A stretch of DNA of 64,000 nucleotides. Origin: Alteribacillus iranensis. GTDB lineage: Bacteria; Bacillota; Bacilli; Bacillales; Marinococcaceae. Made by a program: the position numbers and the translations under genes. This document shows positions 1-8,506 of the stretch, piece after piece (position 1 is the stretch's first letter; each line of letters opens with the position of its first letter). Below the pieces are notes generated by a model that searched no databases, was not told where the DNA came from, and saw only the letters and a program-made list of their open reading frames with translations. Location of the stretch: the NCBI RefSeq assembly GCF_900113025.1, contig NZ_FONT01000002.1, positions 62,001 to 126,000 of the forward strand. The letters are read 5' to 3'.

Positions 1-1366
1 GGAATATCTTATTCGGATTCATGATGCCGTTTGGATCCCAACTGTCTTTCATTCTCTTTGTCATTTCCAAACCGACCTCCCCAAGCTCTTGTTCCATAAA
101 AGGAGCCTTCATTGTACCGATGCCATGTTCACCGGAGAGTGTACCTCCAAGGTCGATAGCAGCTTGAAATATTTCTCCAACCGCTAATTCTACCCGTTCC
201 ATTTCCTCGTTATCTCGTTTATCACATAAAATATTTGGGTGAAGATTCCCATCCCCAATGTGACCGAAGACAACCAGTTCCACTTGATATTTTTCTTTAA
301 TCTCTTCCAACCGTTCAATCATAGCCGGAATTTTACTACGCGGAACGGTGGCGTCTTCTGAGACTTTCGTTGGCTTGATCTTCGCAATAGCTGGTGATAC
401 TTGTTTTCTCGCATGCCAAATATTAGCCGCTTCTTCCTCATCTTTTGGTACTTTTATATTCACCGCACCGAGCTCTACCATTATATGTTCAATCGCTTCC
501 GCTTCCTCTTGGATCGCTGAAGGATGACCGTCCAGCTCAATAATTAAAACCGCAGCCGCATCGACCGGAAGCCCCGATGGTTTATAGTTTTCCACGGCAA
601 TCGTACAAGCCTGATCCATAAACTCCATTTTTGAAGGGACAATCCCTGATGTTAATGTTTTCGAAATAGCTTTACCTGCTTGTTCCACATCGTTAAATAC
701 TGCCATCAACGTTTGAACCGCCAGTGGTTTTGGTACGAGCTTTAAAGTAGCTCTCGTAATTACTCCGAGAGTCCCTTCCGAACCAACAATAATCTTCGTT
801 AAATCATAGCCGGTGACATTTTTGATTGTACGGCCTCCTGTGTTAATCACTTCTCCTTCAGGAGTGACGAGTTCAAGACCAATCACATAATCTTTCGTGA
901 CACCATACTTTAGACCGCGAGGACCTCCTGAATTTTCTGCCAAATTTCCTCCGATAGTAGACACATGAGCACTGCTTGGATCAGGCGGATACATCAATCC
1001 ATGCTCTTCGGCTGCTTTGTTAATCTCTGCGGTAAGAACACTTGGAGATACGACCGCTATTAAATCGTCCGGAATCACTTCAATCGTAGCCGGCCATTGC
1101 GACATATCCAGTACAATCCCACCTTTCACGGGCAGCGGGCCGCCACTTAAACACGTCCCTTGTCCTCTTGGTGTAACTGGGACTCGGTAGCGATTAGCCA
1201 CTTTCAGTAAATGGATGACTTCACCTTTCGTCTTCACTTGGACGACCGCATCCGGAAGGAATTCACCAAACGAACCGTCAAAGCTATAACTGTATCGATC
1301 CGCAAGTTCTGTAAAAATTTGTTGTTTTGGTATAAACGTGGTTAATGCTTCTTTCCATTTTTCCAA
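1..1366 (-). CDS. glcD: Glycolate oxidase FAD-binding subunit GlcD (3' end cut by window edge)
   Basis: FAD-linked oxidase of the GlcD/D-lactate dehydrogenase family, oxidising glycolate or D-lactate to the 2-oxo acid; usually works with an FeS subunit (GlcF), which would lie outside the window. About 455 codons are visible. The N-terminal PCMH-type FAD domain shows the PRGQGT and IGGNLAENSGGPRG stretches, and the C-terminal half shows the family motifs FGHIGDGNLHPN and SGEHGIGTMK close to the window edge, so only a few residues are missing. The start is a TTG at 1366 with the ribosome site AGGAGGCG 8 bases upstream. An FCD/GntR regulator lies just upstream on the same strand, as is common for lactate/glycolate utilisation loci. 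Family assignment is firm; substrate (glycolate versus D-lactate) is inferred. Confidence 0.93.
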   Translation of the reverse strand, partial: MEKWKEALTTFIPKQQIFTELADRYSYSFDGSFGEFLPDAVVQVKTKGEVIHLLKVANRYRVPVTPRGQGTCLSGGPLPVKGGIVLDMSQWPATIEVIPDDLIAVVSPSVLTAEINKAAEEHGLMYPPDPSSAHVSTIGGNLAENSGGPRGLKYGVTKDYVIGLELVTPEGEVINTGGRTIKNVTGYDLTKIIVGSEGTLGVITRATLKLVPKPLAVQTLMAVFNDVEQAGKAISKTLTSGIVPSKMEFMDQACTIAVENYKPSGLPVDAAAVLIIELDGHPSAIQEEAEAIEHIMVELGAVNIKVPKDEEEAANIWHARKQVSPAIAKIKPTKVSEDATVPRSKIPAMIERLEEIKEKYQVELVVFGHIGDGNLHPNILCDKRDNEEMERVELAVGEIFQAAIDLGGTLSGEHGIGTMKAPFMEQELGEVGLEMTKRMKDSWDPNGIMNPNKIF

Positions 1367-1403
1367 AAGAAACGCCTCCTATTGAAAGAAATTTTCACAC
1401 CTT

Positions 1404-1590
1404 ACTAAGAAAAGCACATGGCGCCTGCCTATCGGCGACAAGCGCTGGAAGGAAGTTCGACTAAGAACGTCACGTCCTGTGCCAACGTCGAACTGACCCA
1501 CGTCGTGTGGGCCTGAGGAGGCTTTGCCGCCGCAGTACGGGTTGAAGCGATCTCGAGCCGATGACGCCTGAAGCTAGACATCACTCTGAA
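1404..1590. repeat. Dispersed Bacillaceae-type repeat, copy A, with an embedded hairpin insert
   Basis: The blocks AAGAAAAGC, CTATCGGCGACAAGCGCTGG, GAGGAGGCTTTGCCGCCGCAG and GGGTTGAAGCGATCTCGAGC, ending GATGACGCCTGAAGC, reappear in the same order and opposite orientation at about 43706-43822, and the last part again near 26430. This copy carries about 57 extra bases (about 1450-1507) between the second and third blocks, flanked by the inverted arms GTTCGAC and GTCGAAC. No reading frame is evident. Probably a non-coding mobile or structured repeat. Confidence 0.7.
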
Positions 1591-1650
1591 TGTTTTATCT
1601 TTCAAAAAATCTTAGTTGCTCTCTTTGCACAGGACATGCTGGCAGGGATG

Positions 1651-2355
1651 TTAAGGTAATCGGCCAATCTCTTGTTCAAACTTTTTCTTCGCGTTATTTA
1701 AATGCTCATACATTGCTTTCTCGGCTTCCGCGCTGTCTCCCAATTCCAAGGCATTAAAAAGTCGTTCATGTTCATTAAGTACTTTCGTGCGCTTTCCTAG
1801 AATTCCCATATTTTTCATCAAGGAAAATTTCACTGCTTTTTCATATAAGTCTGACATATTTTTCATCGTTCGAAGCAGTATCGGATTATGAGTCGCTTCT
1901 GTAATAGCTGTATGAAAAGCAATATCTTCCTGATGTCCGATCTCGTTATGTTCGTAAGCTTTCCGGACAGCTTCCAGCTTTTTCTTTATTATCTTCAAAT
2001 CTTCGGAGGTACGGCGTTCTGCCGCCATCCGGGCTCCTCCTGTTTCGACAATGATCCTTGTTTCGAGCAAATTTAAAATATCTTGAGAATCAACGAACTC
2101 AAATTGTGTTTCTTCCAGAAAATGATCAATAGAAGCTGTTTGAACGACACTTCCTCCTCCTTGACGGGACATAATGAGGCCGCTTGCCTCGAGAACACTC
2201 AACGCTTCTCGAACAGGCGTCCTGCTTACTCCGAACATTTCCGTTAATTGGTTTTCGGAGGGAAGTTTGTCACCAGGCTTTAACTTTTTATCTTTGATCA
2301 TTTGTTTTAAATGATCTACCACTTGCATAGATACTTTTTTGCGCTCTATTTTCAT
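1651..2355 (-). CDS. FCD-domain GntR-family (FadR/LldR-type) transcriptional regulator
   Basis: DNA-binding regulator of 234 residues. Residues about 8-75 form the GntR winged helix (the segment LPSENQLTEMFGVSRTPVRE is characteristic) and residues about 90-225 form the all-helical FCD ligand domain, with the metal-site histidines expected in HTAITEATHN. FCD regulators of this size often answer to lactate, glycolate or related hydroxy-acids. It lies between glcD (same strand) and the divergent NhaC-type antiporter, so it probably controls one or both. A candidate operator lies at 2393-2411 in the divergent promoter region. The ligand is inferred only from the neighbours. Confidence 0.88.
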   Translation of the reverse strand: MKIERKKVSMQVVDHLKQMIKDKKLKPGDKLPSENQLTEMFGVSRTPVREALSVLEASGLIMSRQGGGSVVQTASIDHFLEETQFEFVDSQDILNLLETRIIVETGGARMAAERRTSEDLKIIKKKLEAVRKAYEHNEIGHQEDIAFHTAITEATHNPILLRTMKNMSDLYEKAVKFSLMKNMGILGKRTKVLNEHERLFNALELGDSAEAEKAMYEHLNNAKKKFEQEIGRLP

Positions 2356-2392
2356 TTCTATTTATCTCCTAAGTGAATAATAAAACGTTAAC

Positions 2393-2411
2393 TTGTATTA
2401 TAAGTATACAA
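2393..2411. promoter_or_regulatory. Candidate operator for the FCD/GntR regulator
   Basis: Inverted arms TTGTAT and ATACAA separated by 7 bases, in the gap between the regulator and the divergent antiporter gene. Position and symmetry fit autoregulation and control of the antiporter; this is inference. Confidence 0.4.
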
Positions 2412-2574
2412 TAATATAACCTTCACTTTATTTCAAGAAAATTTTTGTTATTGGTGTCAAAGGATGATCTGGAAATAACGTTACTAAGGTCTCTTTTATT
2501 TCTTTGGACATCGCCGCCATACAGTGTTACACTCAATTTCGTTCTAACAGGAATAGTAGAAAGGACGATCTTCG

Positions 2575-3858
2575 ATGAGTGAGGAAATGAGGAAAGCGAA
2601 TCCATTTGCACTTCTTCCTTTAGCTATATTTGTGTTACTTTTTGTTGGTTCAGCAGCTATCACCCAAGACTTTAAGAGCATGCCTATTATTGTGGCTGCG
2701 TTAATAGCAAGTATTGTTGCGATTACAATGATTCGCGGAGTGTCGTTTGCGGAGAAAGTTACTATATTCACAAAAGGCGGCGGCAGTCCGAATATTATTT
2801 TGCTTGCCTTGATATTTATATTGGCAGGAGCGTTTGCTTCCGTAGCAGAAGCCACCGGAGCTGTGGATTCTATCGTAAACCTGGGGATATCCTCCCTACC
2901 GCCAAACCTTCTTATGGTAGGTCTCTTTTTAATTAGCTGTTTCATCTCCATATCAATGGGGACTTCGACAGGGACGGTCGTTGCTGTTGCGCCCATCGCC
3001 ATCGGAATCGCTGAACAGACAGGATCCCCTATCCCATTAGCACTCGCGGCAGTCATTGGCGGTTCCATGTTCGGTGATAATTTATCAATGATCTCCGATA
3101 CAACTATCGCAGCCGTGCGTACTCAACAAACGACAATGAAAGATAAATTTAGAACGAATTTTTTCATCGTTCTTCCTGCTGCTATTGCTGCCGCAGTCAT
3201 ATTCGCTCTCATTCCGACCGGAGAGGCAGTAGTGAGTGGAGATTACCATTTTGATATTATTACGATCTTTCCTTATATAGCTGTTCTTATTATTGCTTTA
3301 TTAGGAGTGAATGTTGTCATCGTATTAATTGGAGGAATTCTCTTCTCCGGCGCTATCGGTTTGTTGAATGGTTCATTTACGTTTTTGGAATTTCTGCAAG
3401 TTGCCGAAGAAGGGATAGGGAGCATGCAACATATCGCCATCTTAGCGATATTGCTGAGTGGGATGGTAGAGACAGTCAAGCATAACGGGGGAATAGCTTT
3501 CATCCTGGAGTTTATTAATAAAAGAGTTCAGACAAAGCGAGGAGCAGCATTTGGAATTGCCGGACTGGTTAGTACTGTCGATGCGTCGACAGGAAACAAT
3601 ACTGTGGCCATTTTGATGAGTGGTCCATTAGCCAGAAATATTGCAGTAGAATATGGGATCGAGAGTCGAAAATCCGCAAGCATATTAGACATTTTCGCTT
3701 GCTGTGTTCAAGGCCTCGTTCCGTACAGCGGACAGATGCTCGCGGCAACTGGACTTGCTGCCGTTTCTCCTCTGGCCATCCTCCCCTATTCTTTTTATCA
3801 AATTTTGATTGGGGTCAGTGGTATTATAGCGATTCTTCTCTTTTTCAGGAAACAATAA
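2575..3858 (+). CDS. NhaC-family Na+/H+ (or carboxylate) antiporter
   Basis: Membrane transporter of 427 residues with about 11-12 hydrophobic segments. The segment SMGTSTGTVVAVAPIAIG and the later FGDNLSMISDTTIAA are typical of NhaC-family antiporters, which exchange sodium and protons; some members (MleN type) exchange malate and lactate instead. The start ATG follows the site AGAAAGGA. The gene is divergent from an FCD/GntR regulator and next but one to glcD, so a hydroxy-acid exchange role is a real alternative to plain sodium export. A strong terminator follows at 3890. The family is firm; the substrate is open. Confidence 0.85.
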   Translation: MSEEMRKANPFALLPLAIFVLLFVGSAAITQDFKSMPIIVAALIASIVAITMIRGVSFAEKVTIFTKGGGSPNIILLALIFILAGAFASVAEATGAVDSIVNLGISSLPPNLLMVGLFLISCFISISMGTSTGTVVAVAPIAIGIAEQTGSPIPLALAAVIGGSMFGDNLSMISDTTIAAVRTQQTTMKDKFRTNFFIVLPAAIAAAVIFALIPTGEAVVSGDYHFDIITIFPYIAVLIIALLGVNVVIVLIGGILFSGAIGLLNGSFTFLEFLQVAEEGIGSMQHIAILAILLSGMVETVKHNGGIAFILEFINKRVQTKRGAAFGIAGLVSTVDASTGNNTVAILMSGPLARNIAVEYGIESRKSASILDIFACCVQGLVPYSGQMLAATGLAAVSPLAILPYSFYQILIGVSGIIAILLFFRKQ

Positions 3859-3889
3859 CCTTTTGACTCCTCGTTGTATATATGAAAAT

Positions 3890-3924
3890 AAGGCTGTAAT
3901 GAGAAACTCTCACTACAGCCTTTT
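3890..3924 (+). terminator. Intrinsic terminator after the NhaC-type antiporter
   Basis: Stem AAGGCTGTA/TACAGCCTT extended by TGAGA/TCTCA, followed by TTTTCTTT. It could also serve the convergent gene on the other strand. Confidence 0.85.
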
Positions 3925-3950
3925 CTTTGTAGCGTACAGCCAATCACATC

Positions 3951-5510
3951 TCACTTCTTATCGGTACTCATCACACCACAGCTCTTACAAACAACTTGGT
4001 TTTTTCCATTGCTTTTTGCTTCATATAGCGCTTGGTCCGCCATATCAAGGAGCTGGTGCATGGTTACTTTTTTATCCACAGGTCTTGCGCTTGCTGCGCC
4101 CGCGCTAATTGTAACGTATGTTCCGCCTCTCGGGCCTTCGTGTTTCATTTTTTCTTCTACGATACGGGCGCGCATTCGTTCGGCGACAAGGACAGCTCCT
4201 TCTGGATCAGTATCCGGGAGAACCGCCACGAACTCTTCCCCTCCGAGCCTTGCAACAAAATCTGTGGATCGTTTCAACACGTCTCTTAAGATCGACGCCG
4301 TTTCTTTCAGACAGTCGTCCCCTTTTAAGTGTCCGTAATGATCGTTATAGGCTTTAAAGTCATCAATATCGATAAATATAATAGATACGTCAGAAGCTGT
4401 TCGTCGGGCACTTTCCCAAGTAAATGTAAGAAACTCATCAAACTGTCTTCGGTTAGGAATGCCGGTAAGCGAATCGACACGCGACATTTTCTCCAGTTTT
4501 CGATTCGCTTCTTCCAACTCAAGAGTTTTCCGTTTCAGCTCTTCTTCATCTTTCTTCTGTACTGTAATATCCATTAAAATGCCATTAAATATGATATCGC
4601 CATTTCTAGAGAGCGAGGGACGTGCAATACCATGCCACCACTTTACTCCCTCTGTTGTCCGAAAACGCCCCTTAAAATCCCACGGCGTCATTTCCGTTTT
4701 AGCAATATGTATGGCATGCCTGTAATTTTTCCAATCTTCAGGAGGAATATATTTAGTCAGTTCCTGCACATCTTCTTCCACCGCTTTGGCATCTATCCCG
4801 AACATGTCCTCTAACTTCGAGCTAACAAAATTCATTGCGTAAGTCCCATCCGCTCTTTCTACCCATTGATAAATGACTCCAGGTACATTTGCCACCACGT
4901 CTGCAAACTTATGATCTATTTCAACTCTCGCCTCATGTTCTTCTAATTGCTTGATCGTTGCACCAAGACTCCCAGCTATTGTAAATAATGCACGGGAATT
5001 GACGTCTCCCCACTTCGTTTCGTCCTCATCCATAATTCCAAAAAAACCCCAAAACTTCTGACCTATAATAATAGGAACAAGCTGATGAGTGGGAATTTTT
5101 TTCTTTAGCAGGTTCTCTTGTGTGCTGTCTGGAAGAGTATCTATGTGCATGGTGGCAATGTTACCCGCTTTTAATTGTTTTATGACATGCTCTGTTCCTT
5201 TTTGCCGAACAGGTACATTTTGTTCATCGGGATCGTTTATCGCTGGACGTTCTCCTTCCGCCACCCACTCATATCTCATACTAAGAGCCGGCTCTTTTGT
5301 ATCAGAATGAGGATGATATTCCATGATAAACGCTCTTTTGGCACCTATCGCTTCTCCAAAAGCCTTAAGAGATTTTTCAATGGCTAGTGGAATGTCCTCT
5401 GTCACAATCAACTGATTGGATGCTCTAGCTACCGCTTCTAATAACTGTTCATATTGTGCTAAAAGGTACTGGAGTGCGTGTATATCTTTGCCTTCTCGGT
5501 TACTCCGCAT
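3951..5510 (-). CDS. Diguanylate cyclase with GAF and PAS sensor domains
   Basis: Cyclic-di-GMP synthase of about 519 residues. An N-terminal GAF-like domain (about residues 15-190) is followed by a PAS domain with PAC tail (about 200-330), a coiled linker, and a C-terminal GGDEF domain. The active-site motif is GGEEF near residue 425, and RSTD lies five residues before it, matching the inhibitory I-site RxxD. No transmembrane segment is seen, so it is cytosolic. The ATG at 5510 is preferred to one at 5552 because GGGGGA stands 8 bases upstream of it. The protein ends with a CxxC (CKSC). A hairpin-rich stretch of unknown identity lies just upstream (5581-5720). Function is firm; the sensed signal is unknown. 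Confidence 0.92.
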   Translation of the reverse strand: MRSNREGKDIHALQYLLAQYEQLLEAVARASNQLIVTEDIPLAIEKSLKAFGEAIGAKRAFIMEYHPHSDTKEPALSMRYEWVAEGERPAINDPDEQNVPVRQKGTEHVIKQLKAGNIATMHIDTLPDSTQENLLKKKIPTHQLVPIIIGQKFWGFFGIMDEDETKWGDVNSRALFTIAGSLGATIKQLEEHEARVEIDHKFADVVANVPGVIYQWVERADGTYAMNFVSSKLEDMFGIDAKAVEEDVQELTKYIPPEDWKNYRHAIHIAKTEMTPWDFKGRFRTTEGVKWWHGIARPSLSRNGDIIFNGILMDITVQKKDEEELKRKTLELEEANRKLEKMSRVDSLTGIPNRRQFDEFLTFTWESARRTASDVSIIFIDIDDFKAYNDHYGHLKGDDCLKETASILRDVLKRSTDFVARLGGEEFVAVLPDTDPEGAVLVAERMRARIVEEKMKHEGPRGGTYVTISAGAASARPVDKKVTMHQLLDMADQALYEAKSNGKNQVVCKSCGVMSTDKK

Positions 5511-5838
5511 ATAGTTTATCCCCCAACATAGTATTGCCAATGCAAACTTCAAATGATTCGTGTTTTTCTTCTACACTACACATTGACTTTAAGAGAACGA
5601 AGCGCCTTGCGCAGCTGTGACAGGTTCACCTGTCCTCATCATAGGCCATACTGGGGGCGGAACATTCGTCCCTTAGCTATACCACGTTTTGGGTAAAACG
5701 AACCCTGTTTTCGTTCTGTTTCATGAGAAATTTACTAGTTCATTATACTCTTTATCCTTCCTCTTGAGAACTATTTTTACTTTTTATGAGATATCTATAG
5801 TATCGTTGTCTCATTTTTCAGAAAAACGAAACCAGGCG
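5511..5838. other. Gene-free, hairpin-rich interval
   Basis: Between the diguanylate cyclase and the HxlR-type gene there is no plausible gene. At 5581-5720 there are several hairpins: GACAGGT/ACCTGTC, GGGAC/GUUCC (minus sense), GCGC/GCGC, and AACGAA/TTCGTT. The end facing the cyclase resembles the end of the dispersed repeat at 43.8 kb (GGCGC...CTTA). It could be a leader RNA of the cyclase gene or another dispersed repeat. The consensus of the c-di-GMP riboswitches was not found. Confidence 0.4.
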
Positions 5839-6225
5839 TTAACTGATAGGCGTATTTTTTTCCACTGCGTTTGCGAAAGAATGGATGTGTTCTTTCCCCC
5901 AATCATACATGTGATGAATGATTGGCATTAAACTTTCTCCTCTTTTTGTCAGTGAGTATTCTACTTTTGGCGGAACTTCGGGGTAAACTTGTCTATTCAC
6001 TATACCGTCTTCTTCCAATTCGCGGAGCTGTGTGGTAAGCACTTTATGGGTGATTTTCGGGAACAACCTCCGGATCTCGTTGAAGCGGAGCGTTCCATCT
6101 GTTCCTAAGTAATAGATAATGGTGATTTTCCACTTTCCACTTATTAACGACAGAGTCAGTTCTTTCTCACAGTTAAACTGGCCATTTTTAATTTTCTTTA
6201 ACGTTTCTTCACGAACATCTCCCAA
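5839..6225 (-). CDS. HxlR-family winged-helix transcriptional regulator
   Basis: Small regulator of 128 residues with a single HxlR-type winged helix. The segments [32 protein letters not shown] and [11 protein letters not shown] are the family hallmark, and the N-terminal cysteine (NCEKE) is at the position often used by thiol- or aldehyde-sensing members. Founding member HxlR of Bacillus subtilis activates formaldehyde fixation. This gene is divergent from a formaldehyde dehydrogenase gene, which supports a role in formaldehyde detoxification. A near-perfect palindrome just upstream (6252-6264) could be its operator. The family is firm; the inducer is inferred. Confidence 0.9.
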   Translation of the reverse strand: MGDVREETLKKIKNGQFNCEKELTLSLISGKWKITIIYYLGTDGTLRFNEIRRLFPKITHKVLTTQLRELEEDGIVNRQVYPEVPPKVEYSLTKRGESLMPIIHHMYDWGKEHIHSFANAVEKNTPIS

Positions 6226-6251
6226 CCGCTGTCACCCTCCTATAGTTTCCT

Positions 6252-6264
6252 TAAGGTTACCTTA
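6252..6264. promoter_or_regulatory. Candidate operator palindrome (HxlR-type)
   Basis: TAAGGT-T-ACCTTA, 27 bases upstream of the regulator start and in the divergent region facing the formaldehyde dehydrogenase gene. The symmetry is seen; binding is inferred. Confidence 0.45.
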
Positions 6265-6448
6265 TTACAATAAAGTGCATTCTTTCGGTGACTGATTGCT
6301 CTTGGTAAAGTTAAATCAGGGAGTTCATCGGGGACTAAGATTCCTTCTTCCTTTTTTTACCTCCCTTTTATTTTACTGGAGTACTTATTATTCTTCAATG
6401 CAAAGGATCTGTTAACCGCTCATTACTTAACTATAGGAGGAATGCGTA

Positions 6449-7666
6449 ATGGCAGGAAATCGGGCTGTTGCTTACATGGGTGCTGGAAAAGTCGAAGTGC
6501 AGGACATTGATTATCCGGATCTTGTTCTGCGGGATGGACCCGGCGTAAACCCGCTCAACGTCGGAAGGAAGTGTGAACATGGCGTCATTATAAAAGTGAT
6601 TACGACCAATATTTGCGGCAGTGACCAACACATGGTACGGGGACGCACCACCGCCCCTGAAGGTCTTGTATTAGGACATGAAATTACAGGAGAAGTCATT
6701 GAAACCGGACGAGACGTGGAGTTTATACAGAAAGGCGATATGGTGTCAGTACCATTTAATATTGCCTGCGGACGGTGCCAAAATTGCCGGGAACAGCATA
6801 CTCACGTCTGTCTTAACGTGAACCCTGACCGTCCCGGGTCTGCCTATGGATATGTTGACATGGGCGGCTGGGTAGGCGGTCAATCGGAATATGTGATGGT
6901 CCCTTACGCTGATTTTCAGCTGCTAAAATTCCCTGATAAAGATCAAGCGATGGATAAAATTATGGACTTAACGATGCTCTCTGATATTTTCCCAACGGGT
7001 TATCACGGCGCCGTAAGTGCTGGGGTTCATCCGGGAGCGACGGTTTACGTAGCGGGTGCAGGACCAGTAGGGCTGGCAGCAGCTCATTCTGCTCAGTTAC
7101 TAGGAGCTTCTGTTGTTATCGTTGGCGACCTCATTCCCGAACGGTTAGAACAGGCTCGCAGCTTTGGATGTGAAACGATCAACTTGAGAGACCACGATGA
7201 CCTTGGGGAGCAGATCGATCAGATTCTCGGCACACCAGAAGTAGATTGTGCAATCGATGCTGTTGGTTTTGAAGCTTCCGCTCACGGACAGAATGCACAA
7301 GAAGCTCCTGCCACTGTCTTAAATTCCATTATGGACATCACTAGGGCAGCTGGTCAGCTTGGCATCCCTGGACTGTATGTCACAGAGGACCCAGGCGCTG
7401 CAGATGAAGCTGCGAAACAAGGTTCCTTAAGCATACGTTTTGGATTAGGCTGGGCGAAAGCACACACCTTTGTGACAGGTCAAACCCCTGTGATGAAATA
7501 CCACCGTGATTTAATGAATTCTATTTTGCATGGAAAGGCAAATATTGCGAAAGCGGTTAATGCCACACTGATTTCCCTAGATGAGGCTCCTCATGGATAC
7601 CAGCAATTTGACAGCGGAGTGGCTAAAAAATTTGTTATTGACCCACACGGACTCGTGCGTAACTAA
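6449..7666 (+). CDS. fdhA: Glutathione-independent formaldehyde dehydrogenase (zinc MDR family)
   Basis: NAD-linked zinc dehydrogenase of 405 residues, oxidising formaldehyde to formate in the cytosol; related enzymes act as formaldehyde dismutases. Visible features are the catalytic zinc site (C56, H77-E78, D179), four structural-zinc cysteines (C107, C110, C113, C121), and the nucleotide fold GAGPVG at about 203-208. The C-terminal half shows RFGLGWAKAHTF, typical of the FdhA branch and not of ordinary alcohol dehydrogenases. Ribosome site AGGAGGAA precedes the ATG. It is followed after 23 bases by a GlcG-like gene, probably cotranscribed, and is divergent from an HxlR-type regulator. Confidence 0.92.
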   Translation: MAGNRAVAYMGAGKVEVQDIDYPDLVLRDGPGVNPLNVGRKCEHGVIIKVITTNICGSDQHMVRGRTTAPEGLVLGHEITGEVIETGRDVEFIQKGDMVSVPFNIACGRCQNCREQHTHVCLNVNPDRPGSAYGYVDMGGWVGGQSEYVMVPYADFQLLKFPDKDQAMDKIMDLTMLSDIFPTGYHGAVSAGVHPGATVYVAGAGPVGLAAAHSAQLLGASVVIVGDLIPERLEQARSFGCETINLRDHDDLGEQIDQILGTPEVDCAIDAVGFEASAHGQNAQEAPATVLNSIMDITRAAGQLGIPGLYVTEDPGAADEAAKQGSLSIRFGLGWAKAHTFVTGQTPVMKYHRDLMNSILHGKANIAKAVNATLISLDEAPHGYQQFDSGVAKKFVIDPHGLVRN

Positions 7667-7689
7667 TTTAAACGAGGAGGTTTATACTT

Positions 7690-8103
7690 ATGAACGGAAT
7701 AACATTAGAAGAAGCTAGAAAGATCATTGAAGGTGCTGAACAAGAAGCAAAACAGATTGGTGTTTCCATGGTTATCGCTATTGTAGACGAGGGAGGAAAT
7801 TTCGTAGCAAAACATCGAATGGATGATGCTTGGATTGCCAGTGTTGATATCGCAGAAAATAAAGCATGGACCTCGGTTGCTTTAAAGATGCCTACTTCCC
7901 AATTAGCGGAAGCAACCGTGCCAAATGCAGAATTATATGGATTAAATACAACCAATAATGGACGCATTGTCGTATTCGGAGGCGGCATCCCTCTCGAACG
8001 TGACGGCAAAGTGATTGGCGCTATCGGCGTTAGCGGCAGCACCGTGCCACATGACGTACAAGTAGCAGAAGCTGGCGTACGTGCTTTTGAACAAATAAAT
8101 TAA
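7690..8103 (+). CDS. GlcG/HbpS-family (DUF336) protein
   Basis: Small cytosolic protein of 137 residues of the GlcG/HbpS family, whose members bind haem, corrinoid or small ligands and often sit beside dehydrogenases. Seen: the N-terminal helix region followed by SMVIAIVDEGGNFVAKHRMD, and the glycine-rich FGGGIPL plus IGAIGVSGS segments that mark the fold. It follows fdhA with a GAGGAGG ribosome site and no terminator between, so the two probably form an operon that ends at the hairpin at 8143. Its biochemical role here is unknown. Confidence 0.85.
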   Translation: MNGITLEEARKIIEGAEQEAKQIGVSMVIAIVDEGGNFVAKHRMDDAWIASVDIAENKAWTSVALKMPTSQLAEATVPNAELYGLNTTNNGRIVVFGGGIPLERDGKVIGAIGVSGSTVPHDVQVAEAGVRAFEQIN

Positions 8104-8142
8104 TCCTCCACCCCCTCCCCCGCAATATTATAAAAGGTTGGA

Positions 8143-8178
8143 AGAACGTCCTGTAAAACGTAAACAGGGCGTTCTTTT
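8143..8178 (+). terminator. Intrinsic terminator after fdhA and the GlcG-like gene
   Basis: Stem AGAACGTCCTGT/ACAGGGCGTTCT with a 9-base loop, followed by TTTTCC. Confidence 0.85.
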
Positions 8179-8376
8179 CCTGTCTCTTTTCGTAAATAAT
8201 TATCACCTTCTCTCGCATCCTACCTTAATATGGTTCACTCAGCCCACCGTAAGATCCATTAACAGATCAAAACTTCAGCAAAATAGATATTTTTTGATCC
8301 ATTTTTGACAATTGTCGATTCGATTTAAGATCAAATATGTATTTTTCAAATTATTTGTCGTTATGTGTAAGTATCA

Positions 8377-8390
8377 TGTAAGCGTTTTGA
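8377..8390 (+). promoter_or_regulatory. cre-like catabolite repression box
   Basis: TGTAAGCGTTTTGA fits the CcpA consensus TGWAANCGNTNWCA at 13 of 14 positions. It lies about 40 bases upstream of the sigma-54-type promoter of the amidohydrolase gene. CcpA binding is inferred. Confidence 0.4.
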
Positions 8391-8423
8391 CAACGTTTTA
8401 CATATATTCCCATAAAACAAACT

Positions 8424-8438
8424 TGGCATGAATATTGC
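8424..8438 (+). promoter_or_regulatory. Sigma-54-type -24/-12 promoter
   Basis: TGGCATGAATATTGC has the invariant GG and GC separated by exactly 10 bases and fits TGGCAC-N5-TTGC except for one base. It lies 68 bases upstream of the amidohydrolase start. Confidence 0.7.
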
Positions 8439-8506
8439 AATATTAAAAGAAAAGAAAAACTTGTCACAAAAATCTCATAGATTCCAACATCAAGGAAGGT
8501 GATGTG

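Larger units (their letters stand above)
8220..8500 (+). promoter_or_regulatory. Gene-free control region upstream of the amidohydrolase gene
   Basis: Holds several symmetric or repeated elements: GATCAAAA (8263 region) and TTTTGATC (8294 region) as an inverted pair, the palindrome GACAATTGTC, a cre-like box, and the sigma-54-type promoter at 8424. The elements upstream of the promoter sit where enhancer sites for a sigma-54 activator would be. No gene is seen. Confidence 0.5.

Noticed and set aside
2544-3068. Minus-strand open frame of 174 residues antisense to the NhaC-type gene
   Set aside because: It is a mirror frame of a clear membrane protein gene and has no independent support.
5581-5720. 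c-di-GMP riboswitch upstream of the diguanylate cyclase
   Set aside because: The conserved core of the GEMM aptamers is not present, although GGGACG and GGCCUA occur by chance in the same order.
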